Shown one piece after another: positions 55,019-64,000 of a DNA stretch of 64,000 nt. The position numbers were made by a program, and so were the translations under genes. How positions within the stretch are numbered: the first letter of the stretch is position 1; every line of letters begins with the position of its first letter. The stretch covers positions 7,245,491 to 7,309,490 of the forward strand of contig CM046845.1 in assembly GCA_025618425.1 (NCBI GenBank), read 5' to 3'. The notes under the pieces were generated by a model. That model did no database searches. It saw only the letters and a list, made by a program, of their open reading frames with translations, and was not told the DNA's origin. The DNA is from Heliocidaris tuberculata (lineage: Eukaryota; Echinodermata; Echinoidea; Camarodonta; Echinometridae).

Positions 55019-58000
55019 ATGATGGACAGTAAGAATAATTTGTTGAATATAATCTCTTTAAATGTTAAAGGTCTCAGAGACGTTACCAAAAGGAACGCTA
55101 TAGTTAAGTGGAGTAAACAAAGAGGAGATATACTTTTCTTTCAGGAAACGTTTAGTACAAACGATGTGGAGGATCAATGGGAGAGGGAATGGAGTGGGGA
55201 GTGCTTTTTTAGTCACGGAAGCAACCACAGTCGAGGAGTTTGTATTCTGATTTCACATAACTTGAAGTTGAATGTATTGAGAAGTGAATGTGATTCAGAA
55301 GGGAGGTACATAATTTTAGAAGTGAACGTACAAAAAATAAGATATATTCTTTGTAATGTATATTTTCCAGTTCGAGATAAACAGCAGGAACAGATTGATT
55401 TTCTAAATCATTTAAGTGTCCGCCTTAATGACTTCAATGTAAACAAATCTCTTTTGATAGTTGGTGGGGATTTTAATATGATTCGGAATTTTGACTTAGA
55501 TATCTCAAGTAAGGGGAGTATTAAAGGTCATACTTTCAATTTAGAATTTGAGGATTTCCTTGGAAGGTTTGATATAACGGATATTTGGAGGAAGAGAAAC
55601 CCAGACAAGATTCAGTTTACCTACAGGCAAAATAACCCTTTAATTCAAAGTAGGTTAGACTATTGGATTATTTCAAATGAACTAGATAAACAAATTTCTG
55701 AGTGCAATATTATACCCTCTATAGCTCCTGATCACTCTGCTATTCTTCTAAGTCTGTTTTGGGGTGATAAAGTTTTTCGAAAAATAGGTCCATCTTACTG
55801 GAAGTTTAATAATAGTCTGTGTCTAGATGTAGAATATGTTCAATATATGAAAGCAGAAATTAAATCTTTTGTAGATCAGGGGAAGAAAGACATTACAGAT
55901 TCAAGAGTCCTGTGGGATTTCGTTAAAATGAATATTCGTGAAAAAACCAAGAAATATTCCAAAGCTAAGGCACAGGAAACGAAGGAAAAATTAAGAAAAT
56001 TACAGATAGATATTCAGAAGCTGGAAGATTTACTGGTTATTTCTCCAAATGATGATATTTTACAGAATTTAGAGTTAAAGAGAAATGATTTAAAAAAGAT
56101 ATATAATCAGACAGTAGTAGGGTTAAAAGTTAGATCGCGTGCAAAATGGTTTGAAGAAAGTGAAATCAATGAAAATTACTTTAAACAGCTGTTGGCATCA
56201 AATCAGAGAAAAACATTTATAGACAAACTGAAATTAGAAGGCAGAAATGAGGAAATAACTGATCCGAAAGAAATTTTAACAGAAATTAGACATTTTTACC
56301 ATAACTTATACTCAGAGCATGATGGAACGGGTAGGACGGATGGTTATTTTTGTGACATCTCCCCTTTGAAAATTAGTGAAGCTAGTAAGAAATTATGTGA
56401 TGATAAAATTACGATTGGTGAATGTACTTCAATATTAAAAAAAATGTCTTTAAACAAATCTCCTGGAAATGACGGTCTGTCAGTGGAATTTTATCGCACC
56501 TTCTGGCCTGATATAGGGAACCTTGTTTTAGATTCATTTAATACCTCTTTTGAGAAAGGTGAACTGTCTACCACACAGAAACAGGGTGTTATAACTATAA
56601 TTAAAAAAGAAGATAAAAACACTTTATATATTCGTAATTACAGACCAATTACCCTTCTAAATGTTGACTATAAACTATTGTCTAAAGTTTTGGCTGAGAG
56701 AATAAAGAAGGTCATAGAAGAGGTGATACATGTAGATCAGGTGGGTTTTCTGCCTGGTAGGAATATTGGAGAAGCTGTAAGAATTATTGATGATGTTATA
56801 TTTTACACAAAGATATACAATGTACAAGGGTTTTTTGTAACAATTGATTTTGAGAAAGCTTTCGACACCGTTTCACACTCATATATGAAAGTATTAATTA
56901 AAAAATATGGTCTTGGTTCATATTTTTGTAGATGGATAGAAATATTGTATAATAATGTAGTTAGCTGTGTCATGAATGGGGGTTTTTCCACAGGTTATTT
57001 TGAAATAGGTAGGGGTGTAAGACAAGGAGATCCTTTGTCTCCATATTTATTTTTGTTAATCATAGAAACATTAGCATCGGTTATTAGGAATGAACAAAAC
57101 TTGAAGGGTATTACAATAGGCAATATAGAAATGAAGTTAGTAATGTATGCAGACGATTGCTCCATTTTTTTGAAAGATACAGAAGATATGAAAATCTTAG
57201 AAAAAATAATGGATTCCTTCTCCCAAGTATCTGGTTTGAAAATTAATAAGGACAAAACACATATTATGAAGTTGGGTTCTTCTGGTCAAAGTAATGATGA
57301 TTTTTCCAGTATTACGTTGGGTAAGATGGTTTCATTTGTTAAAGTACTAGGGGTATACTTTTCCTTAGATATTAATGTTAAAGAAGAAATGAATTATAAA
57401 GAAATACTGAGCAAAATAAAAAGATTGTTAGGGTGGTGGAAGCAAAGAGATCTAACACTTTTTGGGAAAATTCAATTAGTAAAAGTTTTTGCAATTTCTA
57501 AATTATTATATGTGTCTTCTATAATGACAGTACCATCATGGGTTTTTAAGGAAATGGAGGTAATCTGTTTTAATTTTATATGGAATGGCCACGATAAAAT
57601 AAAAAGGAATATTTTATATATGAACTATGACACCGGGGGTTTAAAAATGTTGAACTTTAAGTATATGGTTTGCGCTCAACGTGTAATGTGGATTAAGAGA
57701 CTTCTTTATGGCAATAATAACATGAAATGGAAACAGTTTTTTGATTATACATTTAAAAAGGTAGGGGGAAGGTTGATATTTCTCTGCAATTACAATTGCA
57801 ATTCCATTAATATTAAAGTACCCGATCTCTACTTGGAATTTTTGAATATCTGGAATTATTTACAAGAGAAACAATTTATTGTCAAAGAAACACATGATGA
57901 AAATCAAATTATCTTTAACAATACTCTTATTAAAGGTAGGATTTTTCATTTTAATGAAAAAATATTTGATGCTAACATTTTTCAAGTGAAACATCTGATT

Positions 58001-58798
58001 GACGCAGAAGGTAATATCAGATCAGGGGATTATTTTATAAGGAAAGGTCTAAATGTAGACGATATATTTTTCCTTAATGATGTATATACTAAGTTACCAG
58101 TTTCTTGGAAGGTGAAAAGAAGAAAAGATGATACTTTGAATGACACTCTTGACTTTTCCAACATTTATTTTAATATTAACAAAAGAGTCTACTCCTTTGA
58201 GTCTCTGTCTTCCAAAATGCTCTACAACATTTTTATTGGTACATTACAGGATTCCTTTGTTTTTAAACATCCAGAGGTATTAGCTTTAAATCTGGATAAG
58301 TCAGCAGTAGCAACATGTTTTTCAATTCCCAGATTTTGTACTCTAGATTGGAAGTTCAGGGAATTTCAGTACAAGCTTTTACATAGCGTTGTATTTTGTA
58401 ATGATAAACTATACGCATTTGGACTAACTCAATCAAATTTATGCTCATTTTGTAAAAAAGATATAGAAACATATTGCCATGTCTTCTTTAAATGTAAAGA
58501 AGTGTCAAGTATATGGAAGGAGGTGGGAAATGAATTAAAAATGTTTCAGCTACTTAATCTACAATGGATTGATGTGTTACTGGGCTTTAGAGTTGATATG
58601 AAAGACAATATATTACTTAATCATGTACTGATTATGGTCAAATATATGATTTACAATAGTCGTAAAAATGGAAGGGTTCCTACTAGTAAAGATATATGTA
58701 AGGCTGTAAAGAACTCCGAAAAAATTGAATATGAAAAGGCAAGAATAAAGGACAAACTAACACTACATTTTAAAAAATGGGAAAATTTCACTCCTTAA
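55019..58798 (+). CDS. LINE ORF: AP-like endonuclease, reverse transcriptase, zinc knuckle
   Basis: 1,259 codons without a stop. Residues 8-246 form an exonuclease-endonuclease-phosphatase domain: LNVKG at 14-18, QETF at 42-45, GGDFN at 149-153, SRLDYW at 211-216 and APDHS at 236-240. These are the positions expected for metal and DNA contacts. A charged linker follows. The reverse transcriptase begins near 470: RNYRPITLLN around 539-548, DFEKAFD (motif A) at 610-616, RGVRQGDPLS (motif B) at 665-674 and YADD (motif C) at 710-713. The C-terminal CCHC-type knuckle (C1142, C1145, H1154, C1159) is typical of Tx1 and some L1-clade elements. All catalytic residues look intact, so the copy is probably young. 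Tx1 clade is my best guess. Confidence 0.92.
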   Translation: MMDSKNNLLNIISLNVKGLRDVTKRNAIVKWSKQRGDILFFQETFSTNDVEDQWEREWSGECFFSHGSNHSRGVCILISHNLKLNVLRSECDSEGRYIILEVNVQKIRYILCNVYFPVRDKQQEQIDFLNHLSVRLNDFNVNKSLLIVGGDFNMIRNFDLDISSKGSIKGHTFNLEFEDFLGRFDITDIWRKRNPDKIQFTYRQNNPLIQSRLDYWIISNELDKQISECNIIPSIAPDHSAILLSLFWGDKVFRKIGPSYWKFNNSLCLDVEYVQYMKAEIKSFVDQGKKDITDSRVLWDFVKMNIREKTKKYSKAKAQETKEKLRKLQIDIQKLEDLLVISPNDDILQNLELKRNDLKKIYNQTVVGLKVRSRAKWFEESEINENYFKQLLASNQRKTFIDKLKLEGRNEEITDPKEILTEIRHFYHNLYSEHDGTGRTDGYFCDISPLKISEASKKLCDDKITIGECTSILKKMSLNKSPGNDGLSVEFYRTFWPDIGNLVLDSFNTSFEKGELSTTQKQGVITIIKKEDKNTLYIRNYRPITLLNVDYKLLSKVLAERIKKVIEEVIHVDQVGFLPGRNIGEAVRIIDDVIFYTKIYNVQGFFVTIDFEKAFDTVSHSYMKVLIKKYGLGSYFCRWIEILYNNVVSCVMNGGFSTGYFEIGRGVRQGDPLSPYLFLLIIETLASVIRNEQNLKGITIGNIEMKLVMYADDCSIFLKDTEDMKILEKIMDSFSQVSGLKINKDKTHIMKLGSSGQSNDDFSSITLGKMVSFVKVLGVYFSLDINVKEEMNYKEILSKIKRLLGWWKQRDLTLFGKIQLVKVFAISKLLYVSSIMTVPSWVFKEMEVICFNFIWNGHDKIKRNILYMNYDTGGLKMLNFKYMVCAQRVMWIKRLLYGNNNMKWKQFFDYTFKKVGGRLIFLCNYNCNSINIKVPDLYLEFLNIWNYLQEKQFIVKETHDENQIIFNNTLIKGRIFHFNEKIFDANIFQVKHLIDAEGNIRSGDYFIRKGLNVDDIFFLNDVYTKLPVSWKVKRRKDDTLNDTLDFSNIYFNINKRVYSFESLSSKMLYNIFIGTLQDSFVFKHPEVLALNLDKSAVATCFSIPRFCTLDWKFREFQYKLLHSVVFCNDKLYAFGLTQSNLCSFCKKDIETYCHVFFKCKEVSSIWKEVGNELKMFQLLNLQWIDVLLGFRVDMKDNILLNHVLIMVKYMIYNSRKNGRVPTSKDICKAVKNSEKIEYEKARIKDKLTLHFKKWENFTP

Positions 58799-59496
58799 AA
58801 GGAGTGAGGCGTATTATATCAGACATATGCATGTTTGTGTATGTGTGTATGTATATGTATGTGTATGTGTGTATATGTATATGTATATATATATATATAT
58901 GTATGTATGTATATATGTATGTGTATGTGTATATGTGTATATGTATGTATATGTTTATTTAATTTAATATCTATATATCTACTTATATGATTATTTCAAT
59001 ATTCAAAAAAAATAATTATTGGAATTATTATTATTACTATTATTGTTGTTGTTTTTGTTATTATTATTAATAATAATAGTAATAATAATGATAAATGTCT
59101 TCATTTATGTCTTCTTCTCCTCCTCACTCCCTCACTTTCTCATTGATCCAACCACTTAATTGTTAGTATTGTGTTTTTATTATTGCAACAGTATGGTTAC
59201 AGAACTCCACTGATATAAGAAATACTATATAATAAATAATGTTAAATAAAATCGAAGAATTGAAAATGCACTGCATGTAGTTTATCCTATATATGTAAAG
59301 ATGACAGTTTGACTTATCATGTATACTATGGGTTATAAAGCAGCACCTTCACCTTTTTTCTTATCTATCTTTTAAAATCTTTATTCAGATTGCAGATTTT
59401 GCATTGTATTATTTGTTTTGGATTGAATTATGTATTGTGTTTACAATGTATGAAAAAATAATGTATCTCTGTACAATTTTCTCGTCTGAATATCTG
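58799..59496 (+). other. LINE 3' UTR
   Basis: Starts right after the stop with a low-complexity TGTATATG tract, then AT-rich sequence. Its last 60 bases (ATCTGAATAAAGG) resemble the decayed 3' end of the copy at 3310-4379. Confidence 0.7.
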
Positions 59497-59502
59497 AATA
59501 AA
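59497..59502 (+). terminator. Poly-A signal AATAAA of the LINE
   Basis: AATAAA 14 bp upstream of a 16-base A run at 59517-59532, which marks the 3' end of the retroelement. Confidence 0.75.
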
Positions 59503-59532
59503 GGCAAAAAAGCATTAAAAAAAAAAAAAAAA

Positions 59533-60614
59533 CAGCATATGAACAAGGGAGTCATTTTTTCGAGATTTCAATATGGTTTTTTTTCGTTGCTCCTTCTCTT
59601 CCCTTTATACTTCTCCTTTTAAAATCGTCTTGTGGTAGGTGGCGATTTAGAAAGAGAGACCAAAAAAAAAAAGGAAGAGTAAGATATGAAGAAAAAAAAA
59701 TTAAAAAGATAACAAATCATGCTGGTGGGAATTAAGTGAAACTAGATGCGAAGGATCAAATGAACCAAAACAAGGGTAGTTGAACAAGTTTGACTTCCTC
59801 ATTTTCCTTCCGTCAAGTCAAGTGGCATCCGTCCGTTCACATGGCCATTTTCTGATAAAATACTTTGGTAATTATCTTCACTTTCTCTTTTTGTCTCTGT
59901 AAATAATTTTCCCAATGATATCATTAAAGTGATGGCGTGTTATAAAGCTATCTATTTTTTTTTACTTGTCTTCCGTTGGTTTACATCAATATCTTTATAC
60001 GAATTGCTTTATCTGTCAAGCAAAAATCAGCTGATAGAAGAAAACAATGGTGTAGATGACAAAGTTTGAGAATTTTTGAAAAAGAATCCAAGACACGACT
60101 GAGGAAGTAACAAACAAAATACATGTAATTTCGTTTGGTGAATAATTATTAATCAAATTAGAGCAGGGAAAACGACAAGGCAACGATCAGATCAATGAAT
60201 TTGAATCTCATTTAGAGCTTTCACACAGAGAGGGGCTCATAATCACTGCCAGTGAGAACAAAACCAGTTAATAGTTAAGCGAAAGAGTTGATTTTAGGGA
60301 ACAACAAGTCAAAGTGAAAGAAGAAAAGGCAAAAGCGTGAAGAAAGGGGAAAAAATTCTCGGCCCAAAATCAACAAAATCATGGGATCATTCCCATGATG
60401 GTCAAGTGGTAATCGTTCCTGTGTTTTTGCCAGGGATTGTTTTTTAAACACTTGTTTGTCACAAAACATCCGAGGTCTGCTATAACTACCTGATTAAAAA
60501 AAAAAGAAGAAAATTTTGACTTTCACTTGTTAGAGGCACGTATATATCAAAGCATCACGAGATCGGGAAAGTGAAAACAAATACATGTAGAAAATTAATT
60601 TGAAGTTCATAAGT
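59533..60614. other. No assignable feature
   Basis: AT-rich with scattered A-runs. No supported gene. Confidence 0.5.
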
Positions 60615-60763
60615 GAAGTTGGAGAGATGTCGTAATCGAGTGGTTTGAACTGTATAATGGAAATGTGAAGGTCGCGGGTTCGAGCCCCAGCACGGCGCCA
60701 ATTTTCTTTGGCAAGGCATTAATCTCAATTTGCCACTCCGTCCCCAGGATAGAGATGTGGACC
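60615..60763 (+). mobile_element. tRNA-derived SINE
   Basis: An A box (TGTCGTAATCGAGTGG at 60628-60643) and a perfect B box (GGTTCGAGCCC at 60677-60687) give a Pol III promoter, followed by a CAGCACGGCGCC tRNA-like 3' part and a GGCAAGGCATTAATC body ending in CCGTCCCCAGG. The tRNA head does not fold as a normal clover-leaf by eye, so this is a SINE, not a tRNA gene. Confidence 0.7.
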
Positions 60764-60764
60764 T

Positions 60765-60912
60765 GGGCCCTGTTTCATAAAACTTGTTATCAATACAAGT
60801 TGCAATAATTGTTACAAGCTACTTAAATTCTTACATCTGATTGGCTGAGAACAAATTCGTCATAGAAATGTGGCAGTTGTTACTGATACCAAGTTTTATG
60901 AAACAGAGCCCT
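60765..60912. mobile_element. GGGCCC/CATAAAA family MITE (copy 3)
   Basis: Ends GGGCCCTGTTTCATAAAAC and the complement of AGGGCTCTGTTTCATAAAAC, central TGATTGGCTG. It directly abuts the SINE. Confidence 0.75.
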
Positions 60913-61341
60913 GGTATGATGACGGAAGTCATTGTGATCGACTTTGACAAATGTCCGCATGGTGACTATATATGGTAGGAATATTCCTAAGGGAGAGGAG
61001 ATAGTGAACATACTGTGCACATGAATGAATCTGACGAGTCTGATTCTCCTTTGTTTTAAGGTCTGATTTTCTTTTGTTTCTCATCCCTTTACGCCCTTCC
61101 TCATTTCGTTCTTTCCTTTTTATCATGAATCTGAGAAAAGTTAATAGGCGTAAAGATACAGAAGGATGGAAAATGAAAATGTACACGAAGACCGAAAAAT
61201 CTAGTAATGGGTTGGTCTCAACACAACAAAAGTTTTGATGACGGTCCCGTGATAGTGGTGATGACGATGGTGTTGGTGAGGAGGAGGAGGAGGAAGACAG
61301 TGCTGCTGCTGTTGTTGATGATAGTGGCGACAGCAATGCCA
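60913..61341. other. No assignable feature
   Basis: Minus strand is open for 135 codons (61336-60929), starting in a Ser-rich stretch made by (GAG)n/(GCT)n-type triplets near 61255-61330. No known domain; not called. Confidence 0.45.
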
Positions 61342-61349
61342 GTGACAGT

Positions 61350-61504
61350 CAGTGGCGGATCCAGGGGGGGGGCGGGGGGTTAAGAGTTAAGAGTTAAGAA
61401 GGGGCCCAAAAATGCTGAGGACCTTTTTCTTTTTTTTTTTTTGCTTGTCAGAAATTTTGTGAATGTTGAGCCCCCTCCCTCAAAAAATCCTGGATCCGCC
61501 ACTG
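61350..61504. mobile_element. hAT-like MITE, CAGTGGCGGATCC family (copy 3)
   Basis: Ends CAGTGGCGGATCCAGG and CCTGGATCCGCCACTG, perfect 8-bp target duplication GTGACAGT at 61342-61349 and 61505-61512. Inverted orientation relative to copy 2, with the same GCTTGTCAGAAA segment. Confidence 0.88.
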
Positions 61505-61512
61505 GTGACAGT

Positions 61513-61796
61513 AGTGATTGTAATGCAGTGCTATTGTCTTACATTTTGAGAGCAGAATACATAAGACACCAAGCAATATGCTAATTCAATTTCCAATTTT
61601 CTAATTGGCTTACTTGACTATTGACAATGACAGTCGCACATAATCTGACAAATTATTACATATATTTCACAATTTGATGAAATAGTAAACTGCAACATCA
61701 CTTTCTCACACTGAATCACAACTCACAACTTGTTAGATCATGAAAGGCAAGTTTGGTAGCGTGAACGACATAACAATTGACAACAACTGTTACAAA
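61513..61796. other. No assignable feature
   Basis: AT-rich spacer. Confidence 0.5.
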
Positions 61797-61801
61797 CGTT
61801 A

Positions 61802-61963
61802 CATGGGCCGCGGAGCCGGGGGGCTGGGGGGGGGGGGGGCTGCAGCCCTCCCACTTTTTTGAGTACACACGTTAAAAAAAACATTGGAAAAAAAGCTCGA
61901 AAATTGTCATTAATGAGTGAAATCAGATCAGCCCCCAATTTCAAAAACGCTCCGCGGCCCCTG
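61802..61963. mobile_element. Small TIR element with GGGCCGCGGAGC ends
   Basis: GGGCCGCGGAGC at 61805-61816 and GCTCCGCGGCCC at 61949-61960; with the outer CAT/CTG bases the element is 162 bp. CGTTA flanks both sides (61797-61801, 61964-61968), a possible 5-bp target duplication. Poly-G run inside. Confidence 0.65.
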
Positions 61964-61968
61964 CGTTA

Positions 61969-62488
61969 TTTATTTTAATGTCAATCAATTGTTGAAGTAT
62001 CAAGTCATGATTTTCAAATATGAATCTGAGTATGGTAGACATCTTTCACATTTCGCTGTAACAACTGCTTGATTTTAGTAAGGCTGGATGACAGAAAATT
62101 TTTTGGCTACTCCAAATTTGGAAATCATGAACCTTATTCTAAATAACAGGACATACTGATATACATATAATTTTATCTGATGCTTTTGTCTTTCTGCATA
62201 CTTCAATTACCATCAAACCTTTGATACACTCAAATAGCATAATTATCTTCTCAAATTACCTACCGACAACTTTTAAGTCAATTATTTCTAATATTTTGGG
62301 GCAAGAAGGACATTAAACTCATTGTAACGATTTCACATAAAATACAATATACATGTAACTAGATATAAAGCCTGCTCCTCCATACATTATGGATTATATT
62401 TGGGGAAGGTGGGAATTTCATTATTATTCAGATATATATCCAAAACTCTCCTTTCCGATAATTTCCAAAAATGTTAAACAATGAGGAT
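61969..62488. other. No assignable feature
   Basis: AT-rich spacer. Confidence 0.5.
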
Positions 62489-62638
62489 CAGGGCCCCGTT
62501 GCATAAAAAAAACTTTGCCATCAATGGTAACTTCCATTTAAACCTTGAATTTGATTGGCTGTTGAGAAATGTTACCATGGTAGTTACCACTGATGGCAGA
62601 GTTACCATTAATGGTAAGTTTTATGCAATGGGGCCCTG
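62489..62638. mobile_element. GGGCCC/CATAAAA family MITE (copy 4)
   Basis: Ends CAGGGCCCCGTTGCATAAAA and the complement of TTTTATGCAATGGGGCCCTG, central TGATTGGCTG, closely similar to copy 1 at 38241-38397. The internal open frame is part of the MITE. Confidence 0.85.
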
Positions 62639-62949
62639 GAACCTTGTACTGAGTTTGATAAAAATATGATATATAAGAAATATTTCATCACAAACAAGAC
62701 ATAACTATGAAACATACATATCCTGAAATGACCTGCATTTCTAACAATAAACTAGTTATGAAAACAGTACATCAAAAAAAAATATATATATTGCACCCTC
62801 TACCTAGCCATTATAGGGAGACAACAACAATGGCGAAAGTAGAAGCACTGTCATGAAATTACACATTTGCATTCAGTACAAAATAATAAAACGAAATATA
62901 AATTAACTTTACTGACTGTGGATTAATTAGTACCAAGTATTAATTCACG
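62639..62949. other. No assignable feature
   Basis: AT-rich spacer with a short AT tract near 62780. Confidence 0.5.
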
Positions 62950-63205
62950 GGTCCGCTCGCTATTCATAGAAAACCACTATTCATATAACACGCGCTATGA
63001 ATAGCGGTCCTTATGAGTAGTTATGAATAGTGGTCCTTATGAATGGATGTCCTTATGAATAGCGAGGAAATTTGTCTGTGGTTTGCTCGCTATTCAGAAG
63101 GACCGCTATTTGTACAAAACCGCTATTCATTTAGTCACACGTTATGGATAGCGGACCTTATGAATAAGTGGTCCTTATGAATAGCGGTCCTTATGACTAG
63201 TAAGG
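62950..63205. repeat. Cluster of TATGAATAGCGGTCCT motifs in both orientations
   Basis: The motif or its complement (CTATTCATA, GGACCGCTATT) occurs about ten times in 255 bp, mixed in orientation, with CGCTCGCTATTCA edges. Looks like a complex inverted/direct short-repeat array. Confidence 0.7.
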
Positions 63206-63904
63206 CTACCCCTTAATTCACAAGGATGTGTGTTGAGTTTTCAGTTGCTTGATTAAGACAAAAATCAATAATCATCAGAGTACTTCTTAATAGACCTGCT
63301 TTATAAAATGGAGCTTTGAAAAGATGTTTTCATCAAGCTAAGGTAACCAAGGTTGACAAAAAATGTCTGATCCTACAACTTAATCAGTAGCTTAGAATGT
63401 TGATACCTTGCATTAGTATTTCATCTGGAATCTAGGCAGTGTTGCATAAAAAAGCATTGGCACCATGATGTTACACCAGAGTTAGTGAGTTGCACATTGA
63501 AGCTGCATTGCAACGAATGGTGTTTAACACCTTGATATCAGCTCCCAGTGTTAGCATCCAAATAGTCCCATTCTTCAAAATTCTGTGAATCACAAACAGA
63601 AAAAAAAAAAAAATTATGATAAACTGAACAAACTCCAAGATGAATAATGTTCAGAATACCAACTCTGGTATCCTATATCACTTTTTTTTAAGCATATCAC
63701 ATGAAAAGGTCATAAGGATTCAGAGTAAGTGCTAAAGAAGGCTAGCTCTAGTGTCTTTTCAAAGATTCCATGGTTGTATATGAAAAGAATGACAATGTAA
63801 GGAGCTGGAATAATGTGTTCAATAATTGACTGACAAAGCCAACGCTTTGAAGTAAATGAAGGTTTTCCTCTTTATTCTGATGCTGAAGAGAAGAATGAGT
63901 TCTG
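63206..63904. other. No assignable feature
   Basis: AT-rich, no supported gene. Confidence 0.5.
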
Positions 63905-64000
63905 GTAAACTTGACAAATAATCTGTGAGCTTTCTAATTCTTTTTTAATGTAAGTTTAGAAGAATTGCTCTTCAAATTCCCTCAAATTCAAATATGAAGA
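63905..64000 (+). repeat. Dispersed repeat, shared with 45826-45940
   Basis: Same ordered blocks as the copy at 45826-45940, running off the window's right edge. Confidence 0.6.

Larger units (their letters stand above)
55019..59532 (+). mobile_element. Tx1/L1-like LINE, ORF through poly-A tail
   Basis: The element contains an uninterrupted ORF (55019-58798), a 3' UTR with a TATG/TGTA low-complexity tract at about 58825-58960 and (TTA)n near 59030-59090, an AATAAA at 59497-59502 and a 16-base poly-A at 59517-59532. The 5' border is not determined; it may lie up to 1.2 kb further upstream. No ORF1-like frame is visible. Target duplication was not found by eye. Confidence 0.85.

Noticed and set aside
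60615..60700. Possible true tRNA gene (good A and B boxes)
   Set aside because: The acceptor and anticodon stems do not pair by eye, and a SINE-type body follows, so it is a tRNA-derived SINE head.
62481..62669. 62-codon open frame
   Set aside because: Lies within the MITE at 62489-62638, whose palindromic sequence happens to be open.
1..64000. CRISPR arrays, operons, rRNA genes
   Set aside because: Repeats are microsatellites, MITEs or LINEs; no regular repeat-spacer structure, no bacterial-type gene packing and no rRNA-like sequence was seen.

Overview
The window reads as nuclear DNA from a metazoan, most likely a marine invertebrate deuterostome, and an echinoderm would fit best. That placement is an inference. 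It is AT-rich and almost gene-free, full of (GA)n, (GT)n, (AT)n and poly-G/C tracts, and dense with palindromic DNA elements, tRNA-derived SINEs and non-LTR retrotransposons. Nothing prokaryotic is present: no operons, no rRNA genes, no CRISPR array. I found no host gene that I can name.

Region by region. 0-7.8 kb: a foldback repeat, a TIR element carrying four copies of a CACGTG-centred palindrome, a GAGCGAGCG-rich repeat, and two broken 3' pieces of a Tx1/L1-like LINE, each lying between GT/GA microsatellites. A hairpin with a hammerhead-ribozyme-like core lies between them. 8-17 kb: hAT-like elements, two degenerate short-period arrays (a hexamer and a tetramer) and long purine tracts. 17.165-21.564 kb: a 4,400-bp element with diverged long terminal inverted repeats and a two-exon open reading frame on the minus strand, whose 3' end is broken by an 89-bp tandem duplication. 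22-24.5 kb: two large foldbacks, the second with hammerhead-like cores in both arms. 25-36 kb: ordinary sequence with poly-G/C, a SINE and TTAA-flanked palindromic elements. 37.6-42.3 kb: a CR1/L2-like reverse transcriptase fragment with a 3' stem-loop, flanked by TGATAAGTGCCCC repeats, then inverted partners of repeats found elsewhere in the window. 42-53 kb: more MITEs, a candidate short secreted ORF and a tandem E2F-like site. 53.7-59.5 kb: the best coding feature, an uninterrupted 1,259-codon LINE ORF (endonuclease, reverse transcriptase, CCHC knuckle) with an AATAAA signal and poly-A tail. 60.6-64 kb: a SINE and four more small TIR elements.

The parts interact mainly as mobile-element biology. 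The intact LINE could supply reverse transcriptase. The two older fragments are related to it and suggest a preference for microsatellites. SINEs and MITEs are non-autonomous passengers. Three MITEs of one family have 8-bp target duplications, four of another carry a central ATTGG (CCAAT) motif, and two families are flanked by TTAA. The items most worth a second look are the 4.4-kb TIR element with its spliced gene, the hammerhead-like foldbacks, and the LINE copies nested in microsatellites. All family assignments are from motifs read by eye, not from database searches.
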